From: Qipengyuania polymorpha
GTDB taxonomy: Bacteria > Pseudomonadota > Alphaproteobacteria > Sphingomonadales > Sphingomonadaceae
Direction of reading: 5' to 3'
NCBI RefSeq assembly: GCF_019711435.1
Contig: NZ_JAIGNK010000004.1
Span: forward strand, 164,620 to 228,619
Length of the DNA: 64,000 bases
In this document: one piece after another, positions 25,022 through 34,042 of the stretch
Layout of the letters: every line of letters begins with the position of its first letter
Numbering within the stretch: the stretch's first letter is position 1
Position numbers and translations under genes: made by a program
The notes under the pieces: generated by a model
The model's database searches: none
The model's input: only the letters and a program-made list of their open reading frames with translations
Told to the model about the DNA's origin: nothing

Positions 25022-26506
25022 CTACTCGTAGGGTTTCTCGATCCACTGACGCCCTCCCATGATCCTCGCAGCTAGATCATAGTCATTTTCGTGTTGGTCG
25101 GGGTCAGAGGTTCTCCAGGTGTCGTCTGGGAGGAACCCGGAAAGCATCGCCATACGAACGGCTGCATAATGGTCGGTGAGGCCGTATCTTCGTCTCTCGC
25201 GCTGTTCCTTTAGCTGCACCTGCCAGCGAAACAGCACTCCGGCGCGAACGAGGCTTCCAATCGCTCGGCTAATGCCGGGGTTCCTCTGGTCATCGTCGAT
25301 AGCGCCTCCGGTGAGAAGCACCTGCTTAACAAGCGGGTTGAAGAGATGGCCCTGACCGGCAGTTGCCTCAACCAAATGTCCAACGAAGGTCGGAACGTCC
25401 GCCACATCTACACGAGGAGGGATTGAAGCGGCACGCCCCAACGCTCGCCAAGGCAAACGTTTGGTCGCATTTTCCGCCAATCTATCGAGAAGAGAGATCA
25501 AGCGATCATTTCCGGTGCTGCAACCCCGCAAATGGTGCCCAAATGCCCTCCGATAGCGGACCTCAAAACGGGTTCGAAGGTTAGTCTTCGCGTATATCGA
25601 CAACTCCACGTTCCGCGTCCCCGTCAGAGGAACCACAAGGTGAGGGAAGCCATCGTCTTGGAAAACAGCGAAGCTGGTGGGGACCGGGCGACCGTCGCTA
25701 GGCACGTCCCAGAAATCTTGCCGTTTAATGCGCCGTGCCAAGTCCAAGCCTCGGTCAGTGAGACGTCGCGTTAGAGCGACCGGGTCATTGCAGCGGCGTT
25801 CGGTGTATAATTCAGCCTGACGTAGGACTAGTGACCCCCAAGCAACCTCGACGCCATAGGCGGTTGCAGTTGCGCAGCTAAGCATCTCCAAAACCAACTC
25901 GTGGAGCTTGGCTTCATAAACGCTTAGAAAATCCGATCTTGCGGCAGTGCGCTCTGCCGGTGTTGCTCCGCCTAGCTCGGCGACAGACACCAGCACATTC
26001 TCACTTTGATCGAGCGCGATCTCTCGACGTTCCGAGTATGCGCCTTCATGAAACGCCTCGTCAGTTGACGCGATAGGCTTGAAGAACCGCGCTAGCGTCA
26101 GGTCTTCAAGGCCAGCGCCGTTGCGACGAACCGCAAGTGCACGAGTGGTGGTCGGGTTGAGGTTCAGTTCGAGTGTGATTTTTGCTTCGCCCGCGACGCA
26201 TTCATCTGCTCGTCCAGGAGATGCCATATTAATTTTGAGGTCTCCGCTTACGGCGGCTCCATATCTCACCTCGGCGCGAAACCTGCGTCCTACAGTGGGC
26301 GCAGCCCTGATGAAGCTGCTTGGGCCGATCTCGCGCAGATACCCGAGGAAGGAACCGGCGTCACTCCACTGGACCCGGCCCCTCACTGTCACACGCATCT
26401 TGTCTGGCCAGAACTCCGTCGCCTCGGGGCCTTTAGACCAATCGAGTTGCGTCAGCCCGTCTCTCTTGCGAGGCCGCGCAGGTGGTAATGTCGTCCTGTT
26501 CGTCAT
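25022..26506 (-). CDS. Hypothetical protein, possibly replication-initiator-like
   Basis: A 494-residue soluble protein. The segment GTRNVELSIYAKTNLRTRFE is similar to the conserved strand of phage and plasmid replication proteins of the gene II type (YxKTxxRxRFE). Further on there is a helical C-terminal part with ISRAIGSLVRAGVLF that looks like a winged helix. The expected catalytic Tyr motif is not obvious, so the assignment is tentative. The N-terminal 35 residues are basic and Pro-rich. It is transcribed in the same direction as the serine recombinase 74 bp upstream. Confidence 0.5.
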   Translation of the reverse strand: MTNRTTLPPARPRKRDGLTQLDWSKGPEATEFWPDKMRVTVRGRVQWSDAGSFLGYLREIGPSSFIRAAPTVGRRFRAEVRYGAAVSGDLKINMASPGRADECVAGEAKITLELNLNPTTTRALAVRRNGAGLEDLTLARFFKPIASTDEAFHEGAYSERREIALDQSENVLVSVAELGGATPAERTAARSDFLSVYEAKLHELVLEMLSCATATAYGVEVAWGSLVLRQAELYTERRCNDPVALTRRLTDRGLDLARRIKRQDFWDVPSDGRPVPTSFAVFQDDGFPHLVVPLTGTRNVELSIYAKTNLRTRFEVRYRRAFGHHLRGCSTGNDRLISLLDRLAENATKRLPWRALGRAASIPPRVDVADVPTFVGHLVEATAGQGHLFNPLVKQVLLTGGAIDDDQRNPGISRAIGSLVRAGVLFRWQVQLKEQRERRRYGLTDHYAAVRMAMLSGFLPDDTWRTSDPDQHENDYDLAARIMGGRQWIEKPYE

Positions 26507-26580
26507 TTGGTTTTTTCTGATTTTTCTTTTTCGCCCCTATAGACGGGGCCTGCGACCTTGGGGGTTTTCCAGCTTCGCAC

Positions 26581-27165
26581 CTAAGTGGGGGATACGGCGC
26601 AGTAACGGTCTACTGTAGCCTTGGAAATCGAGAACTTCTGCATCGTCTCGCGGACTGTTGCCCCATTATCGTTGCGCCATTGACGGACTGCCGCTGGGTC
26701 TGCGGCTAACGGCCTCCCAAGGCTCGGCTTGCCCCTATGCGTCCTGCCAGTCTCGCGAAGCGACTTGCGCGCAACGGCTCGCCCCGCTTCGCATCGTTCG
26801 CTGATGCGCTGCCGTTCCATGTCGGCGATCTGGGCGAGTACGGCGACGATTAGCTCTCCTACGCCCCTACCGATGGGGCCTAGCCCACGGACATCAAGCG
26901 TAATGCCATCTTCTAGCAAGCGGCGCACAGTCGATTGGACATCCAGCGCGTCGCGACCGAGCCGATCAAGTGCATAAACACAGAGGGTGTCACCCTCACG
27001 AACGTATGAGAGAAGCTTGGCAAATGCGGGCCGCGATGCTGCGAGACTCGCCCCGCTGACACCTTCGTCGATGAACTCGCGGTCGAACGGTCCAGTCAAA
27101 GCTTCGCGCTGCGCTTCGATGCTCTGCCCGCCGGTGGAAACCCGGTAATATGCTATGCGGCTCAT
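26581..27165 (-). CDS. Serine recombinase (resolvase/invertase family)
   Basis: A 194-residue small serine recombinase. The catalytic domain starts IAYYRVSTGGQS with nucleophile Ser10, followed by DEGVSGASLAASRPAF, the DRLGRD motif and a long E-helix (ELIVAVLAQIADMERQRI). A C-terminal helix-turn-helix of the Hin type follows (ATVRETMQKFSISKATVDRY). It can cut and exchange DNA at short sites, typically to resolve cointegrates or invert segments. It lies in the middle of the island; its own target sites are not recognisable here. Confidence 0.9.
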   Translation of the reverse strand: MSRIAYYRVSTGGQSIEAQREALTGPFDREFIDEGVSGASLAASRPAFAKLLSYVREGDTLCVYALDRLGRDALDVQSTVRRLLEDGITLDVRGLGPIGRGVGELIVAVLAQIADMERQRISERCEAGRAVARKSLRETGRTHRGKPSLGRPLAADPAAVRQWRNDNGATVRETMQKFSISKATVDRYCAVSPT

Positions 27166-27351
27166 GTCGTCTCCGAAGCCTCAAAAGATAGGGTAACATT
27201 ATGATATTGCATCAGAATATGCAAACCGTATGTTTTGAGGCAGCGAACTTCGTGCGTGAGAGCCGCCTCAAAACCTACAACTTTTGCAGCCCCATTTTTC
27301 CGTCCATTCACCATGGTGAGGAGATTGCTGAGTTTTGCATTGTGTTTTAAG

Positions 27352-27373
27352 GTGAGTTTTTATGTTGACTCAC
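27352..27373. promoter_or_regulatory. Inverted repeat and possible promoter before restriction gene
   Basis: GTGAGT at 27352-27357 and ACTCAC at 27368-27373 form a perfect inverted repeat with a 10-base spacer. The right arm overlaps TTGACT (27365-27370), a good -35 box about 55 bases before the restriction gene; the matching -10 box is poor. A bound protein would block the promoter. Which protein would bind is unknown; no controller gene is seen nearby. Confidence 0.35.
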
Positions 27374-27424
27374 ACTTAAAGCTCACATAGTGGTGCCTGA
27401 CCCTGAACTGGAAAAGGAATCCAA

Positions 27425-28513
27425 ATGGATCAGAACGCACTTATTGATGGAATGAAGGCTAATCTCCGTACGGCAGTGGGTTTCACTGGCACCCTGAGCT
27501 TGCCGAAAAACGTTGAGATGGCCACGCAAGCCTTGATTGCAGATGGCGCACCCAATTGTGCGCTTGTCGCAATGACAAACCTAGCCGCGACCGCGACCGA
27601 TAATACAATCCAGCCCGACATCCTTAAGAAGCGCCATGGGGGTGTTGATCTGCGCTCTCTCTATAAGAAAACCACCCGGCCCGTATTGAGCGAGATCATT
27701 AAGGCGCTTGGGGTCACGATGGCGCTCTCGAAGGACCCGTTCGTGTCCAACCCCTTCCGTGAAGAGAAGGTCGACGAAAACTGGGTTGAGGAGCGGGGTA
27801 ACAAGCTGGCTGGAGCAGAAGAACTGCGAGTGCTCCTGGCATACGCATCGGCAAACCCTCGTGAAGCTCTTGAAGTGCTTTGCGCAGTCGGCAAGGCCTA
27901 CACTGAGAAACTCCAGCTCGCAAAAATCTCCTATAATCTGCCCCCTCGGATCACCACGCATTTCGCAGCGAAGTTGCTAAACGATTGGATGGGCCAGCAA
28001 AGCAGCAAAGGGTCCCGCCTTGAGATCACAGCGACTGCTGTACTGCGATATACCGGCAGCCAAATGTCGGGTGGCTGGAGCGAGGTAGAGAGCCACGAGG
28101 TCAATGACTCGACACCCTATGATCAGATTTGCCGTCATCGAGGATCGGTTGTGGCGCTATCGGAGTGCAAGGATCAGCCGGTGACCGCATCCCACGTAAA
28201 TCAGCTGTCCGACGAAATGCGTCGAATGGCATGTTCGCGAGGCTACCTGTTCAGTCGGAAGGAATGGCTGGAAAAAACGGACTGGAAGACAGTCGAGGAG
28301 GCTCTAACCTCGCGCAGTGTGCTTGGCTATCGGATCGATGTTATCGACATCATGGAGGTCATTCGCTCGTGGCTTCCGCTTGTCGATCAGGATGAGCGTG
28401 ACCTCCCCGCCTTCATGGGCATCTTCACCCAGGAGTTGGACAAACGGGGGCAATTGGAGGATCGAAGGTCGCTGGCGACCCTTATCGACGATCTGGTCAA
28501 TTCAGGACGCTGA
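27425..28513 (+). CDS. Type II restriction endonuclease (SacI-like?)
   Basis: A 362-residue protein convergent with a cytosine-C5 DNA methyltransferase gene, only 2 bp apart at their ends, the layout of a type II restriction-modification system. The C-terminal half contains SVVALSECKDQPVTASHVNQ; the E-x-K in a strand after a hydrophobic stretch fits a PD-(D/E)xK nuclease core, with RLEITATAVLRY as a possible earlier acidic residue. Size and partner recall the SacI family (GAGCTC), but that rests on memory and weak resemblance. Start ATG 27425 follows AAAAGGAA. Confidence that it is the restriction partner is good; specificity is unknown. Confidence 0.65.
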   Translation: MDQNALIDGMKANLRTAVGFTGTLSLPKNVEMATQALIADGAPNCALVAMTNLAATATDNTIQPDILKKRHGGVDLRSLYKKTTRPVLSEIIKALGVTMALSKDPFVSNPFREEKVDENWVEERGNKLAGAEELRVLLAYASANPREALEVLCAVGKAYTEKLQLAKISYNLPPRITTHFAAKLLNDWMGQQSSKGSRLEITATAVLRYTGSQMSGGWSEVESHEVNDSTPYDQICRHRGSVVALSECKDQPVTASHVNQLSDEMRRMACSRGYLFSRKEWLEKTDWKTVEEALTSRSVLGYRIDVIDIMEVIRSWLPLVDQDERDLPAFMGIFTQELDKRGQLEDRRSLATLIDDLVNSGR

Positions 28514-28515
28514 CG

Positions 28516-29685
28516 CTACGCGGCTTGCCCGATCGCTGCAGCATTATCTTCCATGAGGAGTTGCAGGCCCTTGGGTATGATAGGTTCTTCTCGCTCCTCC
28601 ATACCGTATCGGCACTCCAATATCTCACGCACTGCACGAGCCACCACCTCTGCTAATCCGCATGGCACAGCATTCCCGATCTGGCGATACATGGCAGATC
28701 GGGAACCAGCCAATTGATAGTCACTGGGGAATGTCTGGATGGCCAAGCATTCGTCAACAGTCAGACGCCGCAGTCGCGGCGGTGCAGTTCCACTGCTTGC
28801 CTTCCCCCCACCCAGTAATCCTCGGTGATAAGCCTCCACAAACGGCGCCTCACCGTCGAATATCTGCGCTTCATCAATAATCGGCGTCTTATTGCCCCCC
28901 ATAGATGCCGGAAGCGTGGGCGAAACCCCGTCCGCATCGAACGGACGACCAGCACCATTGAACAACATTCCGGCATAGGGAGAGCGACGCAGTACAGGCG
29001 CCTTCGCGTATGTGATTTTGGCGCTGCAAGTTCGAATATTGCCCTGCGATCCAGCTGGGCCGAGATCGCGCACTATCTCGCCGATCGAGCGTGGTTTCGA
29101 GCGTGAAGCTTTCAGCAATTCATTGAGACGCTCTTTCAAGCTAAAGTCCGCTTGGTCCGAAGCCTCTTTTCGAACACCCACGATGAACATCCGCTCACGA
29201 TTTTGCGGAACGCCGAAGTCCGAGGCCTTCAAGACCATTAACCGCACGTGGTACCTGTCAGAGGCTCGTTCCAAGAGGTTCTTGCGGACCTCCTCCCAAC
29301 GATTGAGGGATGCAAGTGCCTTCACGTTCTCGCAAATGAAAGCGCGCGGCTGGACGGCATCAACGGCATCGAAATAGGACGACATGAGAGCACTGCGAGG
29401 ATCGTTCGGGTCCATCCGACCGGCTACAGAAAAGCCTTGGCAAGGGGGGCCGCCGAACAGGAGATCGATGCCTTTTATGTCACAAAACTGGGGGAGAATA
29501 TCAGTTAGTGAACCCTCAATAATGTGGTGTCCGTGATTACGGCGATAGGTTTCGCACGCATCCCTATCTATGTCGTTCGCCAGCACAATCTCGAAGCCCG
29601 CATCACGGACGCCAACGTCCATCCCACCTGCTCCCGAAAAAAGCGAGAGAGCGGAGAATGCTGGCATATCGTGTTCGGAGTTCAA
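28516..29685 (-). CDS. DNA (cytosine-5)-methyltransferase
   Basis: A 389-residue C5 methyltransferase with all main motifs in order: I (LFSGAGGMD, SAM binding), IV (GGPPCQGFS with catalytic Cys82), VI (ENVKAL), VIII (QNRERMFIVG), a variable region of about 110 residues (target recognition) and IX/X (RRLTVDECLAIQTFP, QIGNAVP). It methylates cytosine in the recognition site and protects the host from the neighbouring nuclease. The longest frame starts at TTG 29685 with AAAGG upstream; ATG 29667 is the alternative and still precedes motif I. Confidence 0.93.
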   Translation of the reverse strand: MNSEHDMPAFSALSLFSGAGGMDVGVRDAGFEIVLANDIDRDACETYRRNHGHHIIEGSLTDILPQFCDIKGIDLLFGGPPCQGFSVAGRMDPNDPRSALMSSYFDAVDAVQPRAFICENVKALASLNRWEEVRKNLLERASDRYHVRLMVLKASDFGVPQNRERMFIVGVRKEASDQADFSLKERLNELLKASRSKPRSIGEIVRDLGPAGSQGNIRTCSAKITYAKAPVLRRSPYAGMLFNGAGRPFDADGVSPTLPASMGGNKTPIIDEAQIFDGEAPFVEAYHRGLLGGGKASSGTAPPRLRRLTVDECLAIQTFPSDYQLAGSRSAMYRQIGNAVPCGLAEVVARAVREILECRYGMEEREEPIIPKGLQLLMEDNAAAIGQAA

Positions 29686-29871
29686 TTTCGTCGCCTTTCA
29701 TCGATTGCGTCCTGCCCTAACTCGTAGAACAAATACGAAACGAAGCAACCAGACACTGCGATTTTGGACCTAATTCTGTCTATCGCTGGATAGGTCCTTT
29801 TCCACCACTCCGAGAGATCGCCCAAGTGCAACAAGTTGCAAAAATCGCCCAAAAGCCGGATTTGAGGAGTG

Positions 29872-31500
29872 CTATGAACTTTCGCAGATCTGGTATCGTG
29901 GAAGCTTGCATATCTCCTCATATCGGAACCTAATGCTGGTACCGCCGTACTTGTCGCCTTCTGTTTTTGCGGCGTGTCCTTGAATATTGTCGCGAGCCTC
30001 GTGGTCCATGCGAACGCTCCTTGCGACGCGCTTGAACCGGTGCCTCCATCCATGATTAGGCAGCAGTTCTTTATCGGTGATACCTAGTTCACGAACCCAT
30101 TTCGCAAGGCGCTCTGCAACCTTTTTATACTGAGGATTGCCCGCAGTGCCGCCACGATGGTTGCTAGGGTCGTAGAAGAGCGGTCCCGTCCTTCCCGCAA
30201 CAGCCTTGAGGAAACCCTGTTCGATCAAGTGTGGATGAAGCGGGACCTCGCGCGCCATGTTGGCCTTCTGACCTCCTGCCTCTGGGGTGATCCGGATACA
30301 CCAGATACCTTCGTCATGCTCGAACACATCCTGGGCACGAAGTTGCGCAATCTCTCCAACGCGCGCACCCGTGTACGCGCAGAGCCAAGGTATCCAGCGC
30401 CTCCCAAAGCCTCGGAGCGGGGCGGTGTCCGGCTCTGCATTTGACGAGGCGGTAAGTATGATCCGCGCCTCTTGCTCCGTAAGTCCGGGTTCGGCCCTCA
30501 ACCTTCTTTTGCTCGGGACTATGATGGCCACGTTTGCCGCTGGGTTGGTCGCCAATCTGTCATTGCGTTCCGCCCATCCAAAGACGGTCTTCGCTGCGGC
30601 TAGATACTTTTTGCTGATAGTGCTTTGCGAGCGCGACGGCTTACCCTCTACAGGCATGAGCAGCGCGTCCTTCCAGCCCACGATGTCCGATTTCACCACC
30701 TTGGAAGCGTCATCGTGCCCAAGATGGTCAATCAACGAAAGGAGGCATCCGCGCCATGCCTTAATAGTCGCGGGAGAGGGCTTCGCCTCCACGGCATAGG
30801 CGTCGAAGAGAGACAAAATAGAAGTAGGTTGGCGTGCACCTTCCCGGCGAGTTCGCTCCGCATCCTGTCGATACAGCTCCGGAACAAAAATCCCGGTCGG
30901 AGCGGGCCTGTTTTCGAACGCCGCTTCGGCCTTTACGATGTCAGCCCAAGCGATTTCGGCTCGCGCAACCGCGCGGGTGAGGTAGGCCCCGATAGGATCA
31001 TCGCTAGGTATAATCCATCCATGTCTCACCGAAAGATGCTCGCTGATCCACTGCGTTTGCAACTGCGGCGGAGAGTGGCGAGATTGCATGGCCCGCTTGG
31101 TCCCACTCCGTACTTGATCCTGCTCCTGAATTACCGCCTCGCCAAGCTCTTGCCGACGGAGTTCGTTAGGGAGCGCAGCCCTTTCCTAATTGGAAAGCCA
31201 CGCTCTTACGGCTTCATCGACCTCATTCGGCGTGGGCACATGAGACAACGGGCGGATCGTCTGGGCGTGCTGTGTCGGATCAGGCTTGGCCCGCGAAGCT
31301 GCCACGACCCGCTCGAACTCCGCCAATCGGACGGCCAACGCATGGCGAGCCTCACCAAGATCGCTTGTCCCCAAGGCCACGACATCCACCGGTTTTCCGC
31401 CGAAGGCATACCGAACGTCCTTCGGAACCGCTCTCTTGAAGTAGTACCTCTGTCCACGACGGAAGAGGTATCGATGATTTGCAACCCGTTGCAGCGTGAT
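29872..31500 (-). pseudogene. Tyrosine-recombinase integrase, interrupted
   Basis: The downstream part (29872-31089, 405 residues) has a core-binding domain (SPATIKAWRGCLLSLIDHLG) and catalytic residues of the tyrosine recombinases: Arg in TGARVGE, His and Arg in HGWRHRF, a further GH motif and the nucleophile Tyr in DKYGG. Upstream in the same frame an N-terminal domain typical of these integrases is readable (YLFRRGQRYYFKRAVPKD, then ALGTSDLGEARH). It is separated by a TAG at 31186-31188, and the frame has no ATG, GTG or TTG before it. A shortened protein from ATG 31089 is possible. Position beside tRNA-Ser fits the att site. Confidence 0.75.
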
Positions 31501-31598
31501 CCTCGGAACAAGAAATGTTACACAAAAGGTTACAGTTCATCGCCCATAACTCACGGGCTTTCAACGTCTTTTTACGGTTCAAGGGCTTAGGGAATGAC

Positions 31599-31688
<90 letters not shown>

Positions 31689-31848
31689 GCATGTAGGGTG
31701 CGCTTGATGGGCCGTGGCCCCGGTCGAAGCGAGGGCGCCCATTAGCCTTGCCTGCGCGGCTTGCCAACCCCTTTTGCATGCGAAAACGGGGGATGGTGCT
31801 CGGCTTGCCCTTGTCTTGCCGCCGCAGCGCACCATATCCTGCCTATTC

Positions 31849-32229
31849 ATGGACAGGGCATCGTTTTTCTCCGCACAGGCCGGCCGCACTCTCGAGGCGC
31901 CGCGCCGTATCCTCACGCGCTTCGCCATCGGCGACGTGGTCAGGCATCGCACATTCGATTTTCGCGGGGTCATCTTCGATATCGACCCGGTCTTCGCCAA
32001 TAGCGAGGACTGGTACCAATCCATCCCCGAAGAGATTCGTCCGCGCCGCGACCAGCCGTTCTACCACCTGCTCGCCGAGAGCGACGAGAACGATTACGTC
32101 GCCTATGTAAGCCAGCAGAACCTGATTGCGGATTCGCTCGCCGGCCCGGTCTCGCATCCCGATGTGCACCAGTATTTCGAGCAATTCGAGAACGGCCGCT
32201 ACCGGATGCGCAATCGCCTGACGCACTAG
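31849..32229 (+). CDS. hspQ: HspQ-family (YccV) heat-shock protein
   Basis: A 126-residue protein of the HspQ/YccV family, known in E. coli as a hemimethylated-DNA-binding and Lon-associated specificity factor. Diagnostic parts are ILTRFAIGDVVRHRTFDFRG, VIFDIDPVFANSEDWY and QPFYHLLAES followed by YVAYVSQQNL, forming a small SH3-like barrel. The extra ~20 N-terminal residues are not part of the domain. ATG 31849 was chosen as the first start before the domain. CCATAT upstream recalls a heat-shock promoter but the spacing to CTTG is poor. Confidence 0.9.
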   Translation: MDRASFFSAQAGRTLEAPRRILTRFAIGDVVRHRTFDFRGVIFDIDPVFANSEDWYQSIPEEIRPRRDQPFYHLLAESDENDYVAYVSQQNLIADSLAGPVSHPDVHQYFEQFENGRYRMRNRLTH

Positions 32230-32266
32230 CGCGGCCACCACTCGTAACATCGATGCCAAAAAGTTT

Positions 32267-32297
32267 GGGGCCGGACTGCCAATGGCAATCCGGCCCC
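32267..32297. terminator. Hairpin terminator after hspQ
   Basis: GGGGCCGGA and TCCGGCCCC form a nine-pair stem, extended by TGCCA/TGGCA inside. On the minus strand it is followed by CAAACTTTTTGG, on the plus strand by no T-run. It lies 38 bases after the hspQ stop codon. Confidence 0.6.
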
Positions 32298-32299
32298 CT

Positions 32300-32437
32300 C
32301 CCGTGACAGATTCAGGGCTAGGTCGTCCGCCCCGGGAGTTTCCCTGTGGGAGGCGAACGCTCACTGCGCTGCATCCCGCTTGCCCTTTCGGTAAGCGAGG
32401 AAAGTTAACGACCCGGAAGCAATTCGCGGTTTTTTTA
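32300..32437 (+). ncRNA. Candidate structured small RNA
   Basis: About 138 bases with several possible pairings: an outer stem GGTCG (32321) with CGACC (32409), a stem CGTCCGCC (32324-32331) with GGCGAACG (32352-32359) that competes with the outer one for two bases, and a hairpin CGCTTGCC/GGTAAGCG (32377-32397) with a CTTTC loop. The stretch ends in eight T (32430-32437). It lacks the SRP RNA core and I cannot match it to 6S or another known family. Orientation and ends are guesses. Confidence 0.3.
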
Positions 32438-32593
32438 GTGTAAATCCGGATTAATTCTGAATTCTCGCCCGTGCGCGCGCCTGCCCCTTTATTCGGGGCC
32501 AATTACCGCTAGCAGGGCCTGACGATGCGCTTTTTGTTGATGCCTTGATAACCATGGGCTGCTAGGAGTCGTGTCACAGGGATCGTTAATGAG

Positions 32594-34042
32594 ATGAAAA
32601 GCTTAGCATCTGGATGCGCATTTGCGCTCGGGGCCGTGCTGGCTGCTGTCGGCGCGCAGCAGGCGTGCGCGCAGGAAACAGGCCAGGCTGCAGCGCTGCA
32701 ATCCGGCGAGGATCCCGCGCTGCCGCAGCCCGAGACCAAGCCGCTGGCTATCGACTTCGCGAACGACCCGGTCCTGACGCTGGGCGATGCCAAGGCTGAC
32801 CCCGAGACTTTCCGCACAATCGTGGTGTCCGCGCTCGAGCAGAGCCCGACGGACCGCGAGTCCGCAGCGCTCGAGAATGCGGCCGAAGCGCGCGTCGGCG
32901 AAGCGCGGGCAGGCTATCTCCCCGCCATCGACGTGGGCTATTCGGCCTACACCACGCTCGAGCGCAATTTTTCCAACGACCCCTTCAACCTCATCGAACG
33001 TTCGCGTCCGCAGAGCCGGGTCGATTTTACCTTCTCCATCGCCCAGCCGCTCATCGACTTCGGCCGTACGCAAGGCCGCGTGCGTTCGGCGGCAGCGCGT
33101 CTCGAGGCTGCCGGTTTCGAGCGCGAAGCCAGGGCAGGCAATGTCGCGGGCGACATGGTGATCGCCTGGACGCAGGTATTCGGCTTCCAGGCGCTCGAGC
33201 GCTTGCTCGAAGGTTTCGTCGAGGCGCAAGACACGCTCGATGCGGGTATCGAGACCCGTATCGAACGCGGTGTCTCGGCAGAGGGTGACCGTGTGCGCGT
33301 GGCCAGCCTCCGCTCTCAGGCAGAGGTCGAGCTTGCCAATGTCCGGCGCCAGCTTGCGAGCGCGGAAGCCCGCTTCGAAGAGCTGAGCGGCTTCGCCCCT
33401 CCCGACCGTTTGCTGCGTCCGCCACTTCTCGGCGACACGCGTTTTTCGCGGGACTACGCCATCCTCGCTGCGCAAAATGCGCCGCAGGTGAAGAGCGCCG
33501 AAGCCATTGCCGAGGCGCGCGACGGTGAAGTGATGGCTGCCGAGGCAGAGAAGCTGCCGCAGATTACCGGTCGCATCGATCACGGGCGCTACGGCATCTA
33601 CGAAGATGGCCGCAATGATTACGACACGCGCGCCACGCTCAATTTCAACTGGCGCATCCTTGGCGGCGGCGTGTGGTCGCGTTCGCGCGCTGCATGGGCC
33701 GAGGCCGAAGCTGCCGACGCGGTGGCCGACCGTCTGCGCGAGGAAGCGCGCCGCGATGCCGCGATTGCCTGGTCCGACGTGCAGGCGATCGAGGAACAGG
33801 TTCGCGCGCTCGAAGAAGCCTACAAGGCCGCCCGCCAGTCGCGCGACATCGTGTTCGCGCGCTTCGGGGCCTTGCGCGGCTCACTGTTCGATGTCGCCGA
33901 TGCGCAGAACGCCTATTTGCGCGCGGCATCATCCTATATTCGCGCGCTGACCGAACTGGACCAGGCGCGCTACGTGCTATTGCTGCGCACCGGGCGACTG
34001 CTCGACGTGCTTGAAATCGAGGAAGAAGAGGTGCCGTTGTGA
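32594..34042 (+). CDS. TolC-family outer-membrane channel (type I secretion)
   Basis: A 482-residue TolC-like protein with a Sec signal peptide ending near ACAQ (residue ~27). Two repeated TolC domains with long helices follow: VDFTFSIAQPLIDFGRTQGR and SLRSQAEVELANVRRQLASA in the first, and LNFNWRILGGGVWSRSRAAW in the second. It forms the trimeric outer-membrane exit duct of a type I secretion system. The stop codon overlaps the GTG start of the ABC exporter gene (GTGA), and HlyD and an RTX protease follow, so it belongs to that exporter. Confidence 0.92.
   Translation: MKSLASGCAFALGAVLAAVGAQQACAQETGQAAALQSGEDPALPQPETKPLAIDFANDPVLTLGDAKADPETFRTIVVSALEQSPTDRESAALENAAEARVGEARAGYLPAIDVGYSAYTTLERNFSNDPFNLIERSRPQSRVDFTFSIAQPLIDFGRTQGRVRSAAARLEAAGFEREARAGNVAGDMVIAWTQVFGFQALERLLEGFVEAQDTLDAGIETRIERGVSAEGDRVRVASLRSQAEVELANVRRQLASAEARFEELSGFAPPDRLLRPPLLGDTRFSRDYAILAAQNAPQVKSAEAIAEARDGEVMAAEAEKLPQITGRIDHGRYGIYEDGRNDYDTRATLNFNWRILGGGVWSRSRAAWAEAEAADAVADRLREEARRDAAIAWSDVQAIEEQVRALEEAYKAARQSRDIVFARFGALRGSLFDVADAQNAYLRAASSYIRALTELDQARYVLLLRTGRLLDVLEIEEEEVPL

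Larger units (their letters stand above)
32230..32593. other. 364-bp intergenic region
   Basis: No protein gene. It holds a strong GC-rich hairpin (terminator) at 32267-32297 and, at about 32300-32437, a stretch able to fold into several stems and ending in a run of eight T, described separately. The last 150 bases are AT-rich in places and should hold the promoter of the type I secretion operon. Confidence 0.6.

Noticed and set aside
31815..31837. Sigma-32 promoter for hspQ
   Set aside because: CTTGCC and CCATAT are only 11 bases apart (or 22 from an earlier CTTGCC), outside the usual spacing.
32300..32437. SRP (4.5S) or tmRNA identity for the structured stretch
   Set aside because: The conserved GGAAGCAGCC/AGGTCAGG core of SRP RNA and the tmRNA ends are absent.
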